Below are positions 1 to 12,429 of a DNA stretch of 64,000 bases, piece by piece; the stretch's first letter is position 1, and each line of letters opens with the position of its first letter. This DNA comes from Halisarca cf. caerulea (lineage: Eukaryota; Porifera; Demospongiae; Chondrillida; Halisarcidae). Where the stretch lies: positions 7,700,618 through 7,764,617 of the forward strand of contig CAUJGJ010000444.1 in assembly GCA_963170055.1 (NCBI GenBank), written 5' to 3'. A program made the translations under genes and the position numbers. The notes below the pieces were generated by a model. The model did not search any database and was not told the DNA's origin. It saw nothing but the letters and a program-made list of their open reading frames with translations.

Positions 1-1105
1 TCGTGTGCAAAGTTGTCTGTGGAGAAGCTGCATCTGTGGACACTAGTGTCGTTTCTAATTGGAAAAGTAAGCTTTCTACACTTTTGGAAGGATACTCACC
101 TGACTGTGTGTACAATGTAGACGAGACAGGGCTTTTCTACAGATGTTTGCCAAATCGTACACTTACATTTAAAGGAGAGGCATGTCATGGAGGAAAACTC
201 TCAAAAGAGCGGTTGACACTATTGCTTGGGGCTAACATGGATGGCTCTGACAAGCTAGAGCCTCTTGTTATTGGCAAATCAGCTAACCCACGATGCTTTA
301 GAGGCATTAGGAGTGTCCCCCTTCCCTATGAGGCTAATAAGAGTGCATGGATGACCAGTATAATGCATGTGGACTAAGTGGATAAAAGGCTTCAATTCAA
401 AAATGAATCATTTACACAAGAAAGTTATTTTGTTCATTGACAATTGCCCTGGACAATCTGTCTCATGTGACAGTTCAGTATCTTCCGCCTCAAACAACAT
501 CCCACTTGCAGCCATGTGACCAAGGCATCATACGATGCTTTAGGAGACAATACAGACAAGTTCTCCTTCAGCAATACATTTTGGCCATTGAAAACAAGGA
601 AGCCTTTAAGCCGACTGTTTTGGATGCTATGGTCTACACACAGACAGCCTGGGGGAAGGTTTCACCAAACACTGTTGCAAATTGTTTCCGTCATGCTGGT
701 TTCACCAAGGATGACATAGACCATCAAGACAATCTTGAACAAGACAGTGAATTGGAAGACTTGACAAGACATGCGTGTCTACTGTCAGATACAGATTGTT
801 TGCATCCAGAAGATTATGCCAACATTGATGAAAATGTGGCAACTTCTGGTATTCTGGAGGACCATGAAATAGTTTCTGAAGTATAGCAGATGGGAAGAGA
901 GAAAGCTGATGAAGATTCGGATAATGAAGATGACAGTGTACACACTTGTCCACCTTCAAATGCAGATGTACGGCATGCATTTAACACTTTACTCAAACAC
1001 TTTTTGTTGAAGGATGCAACAGCTCTAAAAGTACTTTTAGATTTAGAAAAAGCTAGTGTAGCCACATTATTAAAGAAACAGACTATGATAGAAGATTTTT
1101 ATTAA
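1..1105 (+). pseudogene. Tigger/pogo (Tc1-mariner superfamily) transposase remnant, 5' end outside window
   Basis: DDE transposase of the Tigger/pogo/jerky type, which would cut and paste its own element at TA sites. The three catalytic acidic residues are visible but lie in different frames: VYNVDETGLFY (first D near 120-122), LFIDNCP (D near 439-441) and CDQGIIRCF (D near 518-520). The frame changes near 377 and again near 447-460, and a TAG at 884-886 interrupts the C-terminal part, which runs on in the same frame to 1105. The N-terminal CENP-B-type DNA-binding region is missing because the window starts inside the gene. At least two frameshifts and one stop make it non-functional. Family identity is firm; the subfamily is less so. 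Confidence 0.85.
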
Positions 1106-1224
1106 CTATAACATTATGTTATTACTGTCCTCGGTATATTTTTTCACTATACGTATATCTTTAATATTTGTGTACTCTGAATCATGTTGAATGTGAAAAT
1201 TTTATGTATCGTATACATGTACTG

Positions 1225-1282
1225 TTAACGAGAAATACTTCGCCAAGCACCATGGATTTCTCGTTAAGCAGTTTCTACTGTA
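1225..1282 (+). repeat. Right terminal inverted repeat of the Tigger element, with TA target site
   Basis: Read on the minus strand, the end is CAGTAGAAACTGCTTAACGA, typical of Tigger/pogo ends, followed outward by TA (1281-1282). The subterminal sequence forms a short fold-back: GTTAACGAGAAAT at about 1225-1237 pairs with ATTTCTCGTTAAG just before the end. This fixes the right edge of the element whose transposase fills the window start. Confidence 0.7.
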
Positions 1283-1316
1283 CATGAATGCGAACAACTG
1301 TAGGGCGATAAAGGGT

Positions 1317-2735
1317 TAAGTATGTTGGGACCAGGTGCATGGTTGAGCCTAGAAAGGGTTGTTCATCATGTTCTGCAGCAGTATCCTGCTTTGAGGAGCT
1401 ACTTTACATCTGAAGGAATGATATATATGATTGTCCAGTAGTACTTGTATTTTGTTGTAGTATACACTGAAAATTTATTTCAATTTAGATGATGCATCAG
1501 GGTCATGTTTTCATAGGCTTTCACAAATATTTAGTCAGTCGATAACAAAGATCTATCTTGCATTCTATCTGTCACCCCTACAAACATTTGTCAACTTTAA
1601 CCAGTTTTTGCAGAAGGATGATCCCCTCATTCCTATTTTACTTCCTCAAATCATGTCTTTTATGAAAAAGTTAGCTGGAAAGCTTCTTCTTGCTTCTGTC
1701 ATCAATGAAGCAAACAGTATGGAAAATCTGGACTATTCTAATGTTTAGTGTCAACTGTCAGGTGTATGGCCGTGTTTATGATCTATTACACCATCTTTAC
1801 TTCGAGAATTCATAATTTGAATATATTCAAAATATAGCAAACACTGATTTGTTCATTGAAATGAGTACCAAAGTTCTGATCCAGGACTTCTTGAAGAATG
1901 GTTTGGTCAGCAAGTTCCAAGTGACAAAACTTTATAGAGTGGTGTGTTACTTCTACATAAAAAAGCATTTGAGTATTCCCTGACCCACTTGCCGATCTCT
2001 GATACACTATTGCAAAATGCAACATTTCTGGATTTCAGCAGAAGAACTCAGTCTGTGTTTTCTCAAGTCGAGTATTTCGTGGAGAGGTAAGTATTAAATT
2101 TGTGTAGTATTGTTTAGTAAAATTAATACCATGTGGGCTAACAGGATGCCCATTTATTATTGTACACACTGCATGTATTGTGACATTTGTTTTTTATTTA
2201 ATGTATTGTTGTTTTCTGATTTGTGGCATGATTGAGTAATATAATTTTGTTTCTTTCACTATAGGTTTGGTGTCCTACTTCAATATCAACCCCCCTCTGA
2301 ATTTGATGCTCTGTGTCAAGAAATTACCGCATACTAACTTATACAAGATGATGAGATTTCAAAGGAAGTGTGGTCCCATGCTGTTTTATCAGAAGAGGAC
2401 AAGAATCACTGCATTTACGTTATTTGGAACCATCTGTTGAAAGTTTGTGATTCTCTTCAAGCTCTGCGCTTTAAACGGTTGGGTAGGATTGCAAAACCGG
2501 TACTCCTCTTACCACATTCTAATGCGGAGGAAGAACAAGTTTTCTCAATGATCAGGAAGAAAAAGACTGCCTTCAGGGCTAGCCTTGACACTAAAGGTAC
2601 ATTATCAAGTATTATCACCATTAAGCTTGCACATTCCCACCCCACTTATGACTTTAATCCGCCAAAGAAGCTCTTAAAACAAGCAAGTCTGCTACTTGGG
2701 AATACAACAAGGAATATTCGAGGGTGTAACTACAT
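1317..2735 (+). pseudogene. hAT-superfamily transposase remnant with C-terminal dimerisation domain
   Basis: The piece near 1330-1420 reads as a hAT core (AWLSLERVVHHVLQQYPAL). The segment 2368-2730 carries the hATC dimerisation motif PHSNAEEEQVFSMIRKKKT. Between them the frames are broken, and a TAA near 2336 sits in frame directly before the C-terminal part. A plausible GT-AG intron (about 2087-2264) joins VEYFVER to FGVLLQYQPP, so either the parent gene was spliced or the junction is fortuitous. The N-terminal BED/TTF zinc finger was not found. It is a dead copy; hAT assignment is based on the dimerisation block and the upstream tyrosine/leucine pattern. Confidence 0.7.
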
Positions 2736-2751
2736 GCATACATATATATAG

Positions 2752-4365
2752 TGCAAGACAGCATAAACTATCAATATTTCAACTGCTGTTATTACAAGTT
2801 ACCTTAGTTGTTTCAAGCGCACAACATATCATTATAAGCACCTACATATGTAGATTCTGAATCTCATTTCGGATTACCTGAAATCCAACCACTGTAGAAG
2901 ATATTGAACTCTAAACACAGCCCAGTGGATTGCACCAATCAAATCATCCCATTTGGTCACGTGCGTGTGCGTGTATCACACAGTAACACGCAACCACAGC
3001 ATGTTTATCACGTGCACTTTGAAGAAAATGGCTACAATACTCGTTTCAAAATGGCGGCTGTGGCCAGTAACATTCACTTAGCAGCCACAATATGTTACCT
3101 TACTCCCTTTTTGCTGCTGAACCTTCTCGTAGTTTGATATATATGCATAATAAGCACAACTGGGCCGTAATAGAGCGATTACGTTCTGAGGAATATTTGT
3201 TGAAGAGCATGTTACATCAGTGTAGTCCAAGAGTGCTACTCTACGATTCACGATTGTTTTGAAAGAGAAAACCATATTTTTAGTTGCAGGTGGAGACGTA
3301 CATGCCATGTAGACTTAGAAGTAGTTATACAAAAGTGCAAAGATGGGGCAGAACCGCCAGAGTGTGCATGTAAACTGGAAAATTCCAGCTGCGTTTCCAG
3401 CTTTTGTTGCTGCCTAATTCTAGGATATTAGCAGTGATTTGGGCTCCTTGCTCAATCCTTATATACTCCACCTTAATAGTCGTTACAGCACTATATGGCT
3501 CCAAATTTCGAAATTCTGCGCTTGTCATCACTGTTACCAAAATTGCTAATTTATGCTGTCTTGCACTATACCTAGGCCAACTCTCCATTATTATAGTTTA
3601 CCGGGCAGTATAATATCTTGAATTTGATTGCATGCATCTGTCAAGCTTAACATATAGTATCCAAAACATCAAGTTCTATATTTTTCTTTCTAATATATAT
3701 ACAGCAAAGCAAACTTAGTCTAGTAACAGCATGTCTCACTCCCAGGAAGTTAAATCTCATTCCTGGCTGAGACTTACAGTACAAGTCAAAGAAAACTTAC
3801 AGTCTCGTGCGTGATCATTTGCGCAATCATGCAATAATCGTGCGAGACTGCTAGGCACATTGAGGCTCCTTGCCTGGCTAATTCACTTAAGCAGTGAGCC
3901 TTTAAAGTTTTCGTGCACCGCAGTGTGTAATCGTTTTCTTCGAGCTTTGAATTTTGACTTGTTTGAAGGCTTCCATGATATTAGTCTTGTTCTTTACAAT
4001 GGTAAAAAGGGTAGTCTTTGCCATATTGAAGCTATCGGCAATCTTCGTCTTCACAGTCGTCTTCTGTTTGTCTTTTCGTTCGACTACCATGATCATCACT
4101 CTATATATGCTTAGTGGGAATTGAAAGCTGAAAAACTACTAGCTGTGGCCCCTTGTACTTGTTATCCGATGTAGTTGTGTATAGAAAAAGCCTAGTAGGG
4201 GAACAGTAATCTGTACGTTTTATCAGATTATTCGTACTATCTGTTTGCGTACTAAGCAGAACTCATTTATATTAATTTATATGGGTTGTAAGCTGGGGTA
4301 TTGAAACTTTGCGCTCGATATCTGATCTTACTCCTTAACCGAGTTCGTATAAATGAGAGTCAACT
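2752..4365. other. Gene-free interval
   Basis: No ORF here shows a recognisable domain or a consistent splice pattern. The longest frames (2904-3137, 3325-3613, 3860-4114) overlap on opposite strands and look like chance. Short TA-rich runs occur near 3690. Confidence 0.5.
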
Positions 4366-4370
4366 GTAGT

Positions 4371-4585
4371 AATAAAGAAGTATGAATTTATACAGGAATG
4401 AGTTATAGGAATTGTTTTCAAAACAATGTCCACATATGGCAATTGTTTTCAAAACAATCATCCACTTCACAGTAAACTTGTGTTCAATGAATGTTAAGCT
4501 GTGCACTTACTCTTCAATGCTTTGCAAGTAATTTGAGTGTGTGGGGCGGCAGCCCCCATGAGTTTTTAACTCAAATTACTTGCTT
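4371..4585 (+). repeat. Hairpin-bounded repeat family A, copy 1
   Basis: Shares its body (an atgaatttatacaggaatga start and inverted aattgttttcaaaacaat blocks) with copies near 7.4, 20.1, 25.8 and 52.2 kb. It closes with a hairpin: GCAAGTAATTTGAGT at 4524-4538 pairs perfectly with 4569-4583, and the loop holds a second GC-rich stem (GGGGC...GCCCC). The left hairpin seen in other copies is missing here. Confidence 0.75.
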
Positions 4586-5006
4586 ATGCTCTAGTCACTT
4601 GTTACTACAATACAACATACAATGGACACTTTTGGGAATTGAATAAAACAGTGTGTTTGCGCAGGGGTTTACTCTATCCAGAGATTATTATGTATGCATA
4701 ACAATAGATCTGGAACAACGAAAACAGTCTGTTATAGAGAGGCTTCCACTAAGAGGAATTTGTTATAAGACACTGTAGCATTTTTAGGCTTCTTTTCTGC
4801 CACAGCAAAAAAGTGTTACTCATGATCATAAAGGACTAAGGCAAACATTATTGTTCTGCCATGAGTAGTTTGTACCACTGAAATTGTGAATATCATCAAT
4901 ATGTCTTATGAATAAAACTAGTCATAACTATGTGCTCATCTCTTAGTATTCAAATTACTTTATATCACACTAAATGCACTATAGAAAAAATTCTACTGTT
5001 TCTAAT

Positions 5007-6845
5007 TCAGTCCAGTAATCCCCTCTCAACAGCACTGCAATAGGTGATGGAGGGTTCATTCTTGTCCATGTTTTCCAGCTTCATCCATCCACCAATAACA
5101 TAAATGTTGCTGTCACTGGCAATACATGGGTTGCTTCTTTTCATTGTCAGCGAAGACTTCTCCATGATTCTCCATTTTTTATCACTTGCACAAAAGTAAT
5201 AGCATGTATTCTCTGATTGAACTGGATACTTTCTCTCGTTTTCTCGAACATGACCTCCAATTGCAATGAGGATTGTATTCTTTGTGGCCAAGGCTGAACA
5301 CTGAAGTGGGGGAGGTGGGATTTCTTCCCTATTTTCAAAATCTGGGTGCTTATCTTTGGTAGCTAGATCTTCCAAATCACTGCGAGGTAGACCAATTATT
5401 ATATCACTGGGTTCTTTATAATTTTCAGTGCAACCAAGACCAATGTACACTGTACTATGTGAACCAGTAACATAAGGCCAAACCATGTGGATTGGTAGGG
5501 TACCCACTTCAAACCATGTCTGACCTTTCTTGGCAGTATTGATAATTTCAATGGTGTTATCAGAACTAAATCCCCCAGCAACTATTAAGTATGGATTGAG
5601 AAAATTTGCGCCATGGCAAAATCTTGCATTATTCATTTCAGGGATTATGCTGTTGTCCCATTCATCTTCAGGTGATGTGCAGGCTAGAACTTCATTTGTA
5701 CCACCATTATCACCCCTAAGAGTGGCCAAAAGACCTTCTGCACATTTATTGCCACCTGTAACATACAAATAGTTGTCATCACACGACACTGCGAAGCTTT
5801 TTAGTGGTTTAGGAAATTCTTTCATCTTTACCCATTTCTGGGTACCAAGTGGAAGGCTATAGATTACATCACCTTCAGATTCTGTTCTGAGACTTTTTGA
5901 GCTTTTGCTATTTGCTTTGGACATAACAAATAGGTAATCTTTATTCACAGCAGCAGAAGCGTGTTTGGTGCTAACTGGCAGTGCTGGGCACATTTTCCAT
6001 GAAAAAGAAGCTGGCATTTCTTGAGGATTCTACATGAAGATATGATAGGTATTGTAATAGTAGTTTCAGAATTTATTGTTTACATTAAATATTGTATATA
6101 TGGACCTTATCCTCACTGCTGAGCTCTTTGCTCACTGAGACACTCGATGTCCCACTGTAGGAAGGACTCGGCGTTTCTGTTTTTCTACGTTTAGGATCAC
6201 TCTGTGTTATTCTGCATGTGCAAATGAGAAAACACAGTTGTGTATAACAAAGAAGCTTAGTTCACCCACTTCAAATATGAACATTGATTCTAGAGCAAGG
6301 AGTAAACCAACAAAGTGCTACCACTGGATTTGGTACAGTGCGCACTGAAATTCATACATCCTGTATTGTATATGGAATGTAGGAATTTGCACACTGCACA
6401 AACATGTATTGTATATGGAATGTAGGAATTTGCACACTGCACAAACATGTATTAGTATATAGTGCTGCATTATCATTCAGGTCAAAGAAGGGGAAAAGAC
6501 TAGCACATTCCACCAGATATCTCAAACTCACTCAAGCACTTCTAGCTCATGTGATATTTTCTTAGCTACTTCTTCAAATCTTGGCATATAGTCTGACTTT
6601 TCCATAAAATAGGCACATAGTTTTGCCAGCTTTTTACTGTCATAGAAGTCTCCAATGTATCCTATGAAATCAACTGTAGCTTCCTGTTTGTTGCCCTGCT
6701 TAGCCTTTGATTTCATAGGATCTGCATATGCTTTGGGAAGGAATTTCTTTGCCACCAATTCATCAAGGATAATTTCATCAATGGTCAGATATTCCTGAAG
6801 ATAGCTTTGTAATTCTGAAATTATCCCTTTCACATCTGTGCACAT
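5007..6845 (-). CDS. CARD-like domain plus kelch beta-propeller protein, three exons, about 480 aa
   Basis: Exon 1 is 6845-6532, exon 2 is 6211-6106, exon 3 is 6029-5007. Both introns are GT-AG (donors GTGAGT and GTCCAT), phases 2 and 0, and the joined frame is open. Exon 1 (about 104 aa) starts MCTDVKG and reads as a helical death-fold domain resembling CARD (IDEIILDELVAKKFLP, then a spaced FYDSKKLAKLCAYF helix). Exon 2 is a Ser/Thr-rich linker. Exon 3 (340 aa) carries kelch-type blades with repeated GG turns (YVTGG, IVAGG, IAIGG, VIGGW) and trailing W/Y positions; it ends in a TAG stop after GLLD. No BTB or BACK domain is present, so this is not a standard Cul3 adaptor. A role as signalling or immune adaptor is inferred from the CARD-like fold. 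Death domain or DED are alternatives for the N-terminus. The start ATG is the first in frame after a TATAA-like run. Confidence 0.75.
6362..6447. repeat. 43-bp tandem duplication in intron 1 of the CARD-kelch gene
   Basis: Two adjacent, practically identical 43-bp units (6362-6404 and 6405-6447) beginning TGTATTGTATATGGAATGTA. It lies between exons 1 and 2 and does not touch a splice site. Confidence 0.9.
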
Positions 6846-7365
6846 TATAGCAGCTTCCTCGTGTGCAGTTGGATTCCTGAGAAGTTTGTGAGGCCAAACT
6901 CAAAGGGGCGTATTCTCACTACTTGGGGTGCTTCCTGGATACTGTATCAGGAAGTATTCATAGGATCATATGAATGTCATTTAAAGAAATGTGAATATTA
7001 TTATGATATGAATGTCATTTTGTAACAGCTGTGATTCTTACATAATACATTATTGTTGTATGGCTGTGGTTAACACATCTTGCACCATACACCATATGTG
7101 CCCTGATTCCAATGTAAATATAGATCGTCCTTTTCCTTGTTACTTTCTATAGTAACCCTGGTCAAACATTATATCATTGGAAAGGCTAATGATAGGGCTA
7201 TCTAATGATGCATAGAACATGTTGCAACTAATTCAAAATTTTTGAGCAAATCCATCTCAAAGAACATGCTCGAATTTATAGGACAAACATTGACCAATGA
7301 TAATGATAACATACAAATACACAATCTGCAAAAGCAAAAAATACAAAACATAAGAAGTACTGATA
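6846..7365. other. Upstream flank of the CARD-kelch gene
   Basis: No coding signal seen on either strand. It should contain the promoter of the minus-strand CARD-kelch gene, but no core element beyond an AT-rich stretch just upstream of the ATG can be identified. Confidence 0.4.
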
Positions 7366-7629
7366 GAAAACAAGTAATTTGAGTTAAAAACTCGTGGGGG
7401 CTGCCACCCCATGCTCTCAAATCACTTGCAAAGCATTGGAGTGTATACAAGTGCACAGCTGAACATTCATAGAATATACTGTTTATTGTAACTAGACGAT
7501 TGTTTTGAAAACCATTGCCATATTTGGTAATTGTTTTCAAAAATATCCCTATAACTCATTCCTGTATAAATTCATACTTCTCTATTGCTATTACATAAAT
7601 TCTCTATTATAAGACTTTTCTTCAAATCC

Positions 7630-7681
<52 letters not shown>

Positions 7682-7740
7682 AATATATATATCGGACGAG
7701 CGTTACACACTAGAAGTCCAAATGAAAACAATATAATAGT
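7366..7740 (-). repeat. Hairpin-bounded repeat family A, copy 2, with internal TA tract
   Basis: Reverse-orientation copy. The right hairpin with the GC core GGGGGCTGCCACCCC lies at about 7371-7430, the body to about 7630, then a (TA)n tract at 7633-7692, and the shared end block ending in caatata near 7732. The outermost GGGGCTGCC hairpin is absent. The TA tract sits at the same relative place as in the copy near 8.7 kb, so it belongs to the element. Confidence 0.75.
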
Positions 7741-8636
7741 AGTCCTGTTAAGAGCTTTCAGAAAAGGAGAAAACTGTTCTTCTACGGAGATAAAGGCCAG
7801 TTGTGAACTCTTAGCTGCAGCCAAATTTCACCAGATTGAGAGCTCCAAATGGAGTTTTCAGGTTCCAAAAGCATCAAGGAGTAGTGTTTGTGTTCAGAAA
7901 AGGACCTTGGAACTGATTCGAGAAGAGAAATTACTGTTTTCCACAAGGCCAAATTGTTGACTTGCCTACATCATTCTCTTCCTTCAACTAGCTCTCACCA
8001 CGAAGCTTTCTTCTAAGAATAATCACAGTACAGCTGTTCTCCTGCATCCAGGAAACCATCAGACAGCTTTACTGGGTAAGGCAAGTCTTCAAGAACTTAT
8101 CCAAACTGAGGATATCGATGCGCATCACAACAGCTGATAATTGTAAATTCATGGCTTCTGCGCTCTCTGAAAATGCCGTTAACCCCCTCTGTGACCTGAT
8201 ATCTGTAATCCTTGGCTTTCAAAGTGTAAATAGAACACAACTTGATAATATACAAAGCTATTCTAAACAGAGTTACAACAAAAAATCGAGTTCTCTCTAC
8301 TAAAGACATGAGGCACGTGAAGGTGTCAATTCTTGTGGTATTTAGAATGGGGTGCTTTGTTTACTTCCGGTTTCTTATGGTGCAAGATGTGTTAATATCA
8401 AAGGAAAAACGTGTGCATTGTGTGGATCGCCTAGTTGCCTAATCACTCGTTTTATGCTGTGCTGTGATGTAAGATGACATTATAAAATGGTGGCTGTCAG
8501 GGATAGTGGAGGAGTGTCATAATTATCTTGCTTTTTACTAAAGGGGTAGCATAAGCTAATTTAGCTGCATATATATCACCTAAAATCTTCTACTGACGGG
8601 GATTCTATATAACAATGAAAAATTGTAACCAGTTAC
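7741..8636. other. Gene-free interval
   Basis: No domain-bearing ORF. Short overlapping frames near 8097-8442 on both strands look fortuitous. The interval lies between two family A copies. Confidence 0.4.
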
Positions 8637-8703
8637 TTTTTAGGGGCTGCCAACAGGCAGCCCCTATATTGTTTTCATTTGGACTTCCGGTATGTAGTGC
8701 TTG

Positions 8704-8744
<41 letters not shown>

Positions 8745-8826
8745 GGATTTGAAGGAAAGTCTCATAATAGAGAATTTATATAATAGTAATGGAGAAGTAT
8801 GAATTTATACTGGAATGAGTTATAGG
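8637..8826 (+). repeat. Family A left end with perfect terminal hairpin, copy 3 (chimeric)
   Basis: Begins with a perfect hairpin, AGGGGCTGCC then AACA then GGCAGCCCCT, followed by tattgttttcatttggactt, a (TA)n tract at 8708-8741 and the family A body up to gaatgagttatagg. After 8826 the sequence is no longer family A and leads into a family B right hairpin, so this copy is a chimera of the two related repeats. Confidence 0.75.
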
Positions 8827-9215
8827 CCAAACAATACATACTATGTTTGGACCAGTGATGTTACAGTTACATACTATTACAAATATACATGCAACGTGCA
8901 TGGTAACACTATTAAACTTGAAGCCAATAAGCTAAAAGCATTTATTATTTCCAACAAAACACCTCAAAACGATAAACATTATATCTGCATGCTGCAGAAA
9001 CTTCCAAATGTTATCATGGTAACAAGCGATTTGAGTTTAAAATAACTAGTGGGCCACCTATTGCCCTGGAAACTCAAATCGCCTAGAAATTGTCGTTATT
9101 GACTAAACTAACACTTTGTAGAACTCTTCTGGTCGAAAAGACTCTTTGCTGATAATTACATAGACATTGTTCTAAATTCTCCAGACACTTCCGGTGAAAG
9201 TAAAAACAATAAACA
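8827..9215 (+). repeat. Hairpin-bounded repeat family B, copy 1
   Basis: Carries a hairpin with arms GCGATTTGAGTTT / AAACTCAAATCGC (about 9007-9085), then a block shared with copies near 27.0 and 27.7 kb (aactcttctggtc, then acacttccggtga, then aaaacaata). Families A and B share the design of the right hairpin and the terminal aaaacaata. Confidence 0.7.
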
Positions 9216-12200
9216 AATGTAAAAACAAAAAGGTCCTCTCCACTAGTTTATATTTCCCAAAGTCCCCTTTAGGGAATGGAAATTACCCAGGCTGATGTGG
9301 AGAGACAGGTAACAGGTTATCTAACGCTTCAGCAATGATTTTCTATCAGTGTTACGCAAAAGAATCGTAGGTGAGTTATGTGCACATTGAGGGAAATTTC
9401 AAAATGGCTGCCGCAAAAGTTGGTCACAAATGCACCCCCTTTTTCTTCTTTTGCAGTTAATAATATGGAAAGGTGAAGGTAAAAGACTCTATTTGAACTC
9501 TCTTCTCTCTATTTCTCCACTTTGTTAACTGATTTTTGAATTTTGAACTGATTTGAAGTATACGATTTTAACTTCATCCCAAAACGTGCCGTATTTAAAG
9601 ATTCTGTGGAGACAAGCTATCTATGGCAAAGAGTTCTTTGCAATGGTAGCTAACTTTTCACCATAGTACCTTAAGAAATTCCACTTCGTTCCAAAGATGT
9701 GCAAGTTTTTCTGGTCTTTTTGGGAAAATATATCACAAACACGTGCACATAAAACGAAAGGAACAAGCTTTTAAGAGGCACTATGGTGAAAAGTTAGTCT
9801 TACCCTTTGTTAACAAGCTTGTAAATTCTCGAAGCTCCAGTGGGTTGTTTTCATCAGCGCGTTTTGAGAAGAAATTTAGCTCCTGCGAATATCCTTCTTC
9901 TCCTCTTAGTCACACCAATGTCGGGTGACTTTGGCACATACGTTACATTATGTCACGAATAGGTACTGTTTACGGAAGCTGCAAGCTGGCTTAGATTACA
10001 CGTGTGTATTCATCTCTCAATTTTTATAGCAGCTGTATCTTGTCCCTGACTCTAACGATTCAACAGGCAACTATTATTGCCGTTCAAAGCATTTGGATAG
10101 TGCTGAACAAAGGTTAGGATAAGAATTGTCGGTTAGTTACCCCCTGTGTGGTTTTGTACGAAATAATGCCCCAAGAATGCCCTTGAGATCACTTGTTGTA
10201 AGGTACTGATACTGATAAGCCTAGCGAACAGTCTATTTGTAAACATTTGAGTTATTAGTATGCACAATATCAACGTACAGTTCACTCAGTTCATCAGTAA
10301 TCTGTACATGCAACAAGCAATTTCAAGGGCATTTGCTCATACAAAACCACGTGCAGAGGATACCTAACCTGACAATTCACAATCAATACACAAAACCTAA
10401 CCGTCGTTCAGCACTAGCAGTGGTTCGGATCCTTTTTTAGAGGAGCCTTCACCAACGCATCACAACTGGTCATCCTTTGGTCACGCAAATTGCACATGAT
10501 CTGGCTCACAAAGGCATTACAATGTAATCACATTCCTTATTACCACAGAAACGCCCCTCTAAAGTTCAATGTGCACATAACCTACCTGCGATTGCAATAA
10601 TAGCACTCTGCAAGCAAAGCATTTATGTTGTGAATTGATGCACATGACTACATGCAAAAACGGCATCATGCAAAGTAAACACATTTCTCGTATGATTGGC
10701 AGAATCATCTCTAAGTGGTCATGGATAAGCAGACTAATAATTATCAGAAAATTTCTCAATTTTGGTACCATAAAGGTAATCTAAGCTGTAAATGAATCAT
10801 CATAGCTGTTTGGGTTGTGTATATATTTCTGAGTCTGCTAAAAAGGCTGTCTCTTCACCTTTTATAATGTCCGTGTTTTTATGTCACCGTTTACCCCTTA
10901 AGGCCCGTTAGCCTAAAAAGTGGCGCAAACTTTGTGAAAGAATTTTCTCTATTTAGAAAGTGTGAAAGTTGCCAAACGTCACATTCCGGCTTATCTTATC
11001 TCAAAGATCTTCTCCAGCAAAAAAGCTTCCCTTTGCTAACTGATAAGATGATATATGTACACATTTTACTCACACACTTTCTCACCTGTTAATATAATTA
11101 CATGATAGCTACATAAGGCTGTGTTTTGGCTTGTTTTGCCTTGAAAATCGTCTATATAATAATTATATTATATTGAATAACAATACTTGCCTAGAAAATC
11201 GTTACAATGCAAATCATTACACTAAAAACTATAACAGTGCAAATTCTACATGGAAACACGTCGGATGAACTTTTGTTGCGAGTTTGCTGTCCAAAACGAC
11301 CAATGGCATGTGGGACATGTCCAAATTCCCACTAATGTGTTAATGGGCTGGAATTTGGGCGTGTGTAAGGCTTCGATCATGTGATATGCACGTGACATCT
11401 CATAACGTACAATTTTAGTGTAGAAGCAAGGGTGATTGTGCTGCATGATATTTGTTCTACTTTTTGTACATGTGAAAGCCAAATTTACCAAAAGTTAATG
11501 TCACATACATACAATTGTGTAAGGGAGCTTGGAAGATCATATTCATGATCGATAGTACGTATCACAAACTGCAGTACTTATGTAATTCATGGTGAAATCG
11601 CCCTGCTATTTTGCAGTTGATGCTAGGCTTAAAGCATGTTTTGAAGGCTCAAACATAAATCGTTCATCCTTTAATAAGGTACTCAAGTAAGTCGACTTTT
11701 CTATTTGACTTTAAGATCAAAACAAGATTACCCACCTTGTTCTACGATGTCACGAATGTCCAGTTTGCTTTTCTGCAATTGCCAATATTATTGTTCGTTA
11801 AGCCGTCTGTCTTCTTCGCATAATAGTCTTCCTCCACTGAATTTCTCTCACATACGACACATCAATCATTACAGAGATTAAACACTTCAAACACTTCGAT
11901 AAAGCCAATGTGATTATGTCACAGCTCACGTCACATGACTATCATGTGATAATCAGTCCTTAGCTAAGCAAATCCTTCTTGCAAAATGCCATGTCATCAA
12001 GTAAATCAGCGGATCAATGTAGGAAGCTTCTGAGTGTTTTATTGCAATCTATATCAAACGCTTCAACTTTTCACCGATGGGGATTTTGATGCCGTGAGTT
12101 TCCAAAGAGTTATTGCTGGTTATTTTAGTACTATTAACTATTCCAGTAAACAAAATCCCCATTGGTAGAATATTGATTGGGTAGACCTATTAGGGACAGT

Positions 12201-12330
12201 TTAGTCCATGTTCTGTGTCTCTAGGCCTAAGTTTCGATTTACTTGAGAGGAATAACTGCTAAATGCAGCTGCTCGGAAAAGCGGCGAGTATTTGAACGAT
12301 AGACAGGAAGTTTGGTCAAAATATAGATGA
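9216..12330. other. Gene-poor interval with fold-back repeats
   Basis: No convincing gene. A perfect 18-bp inverted pair (CTAACTTTTCACCATAGT at 9650-9667, reversed at 9780-9797) and a longer fold-back at 10099-10415 are present. The remaining frames are short and unconserved in pattern. Confidence 0.4.
10099..10415. mobile_element. Fold-back MITE-like element
   Basis: The ends are inverted: AGTGCTGAAC at the left and GTTCAGCACT at the right. Long imperfect arms follow (GGTTAGG, AATTGTC, GTGGTTTTGTA, TGCCCTTGA and TTGTTG occur in matching order on both sides). The arms span roughly 100 nt each around a short centre. No ORF; no clear target duplication was identified. Confidence 0.6.
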
Positions 12331-12429
12331 ATGTGTAGCTTAAATGTGCTCATACAGTCTAAATGTCGTTGTTTGCCATATCTGATATGCACAAGAGAGA
12401 AAAGGGAATTTGGTACTCATCGACAATTC

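Noticed and set aside
1810..2025. Minus-strand 71-aa ORF
   Set aside because: Lies antisense within the hAT remnant and shows no domain.
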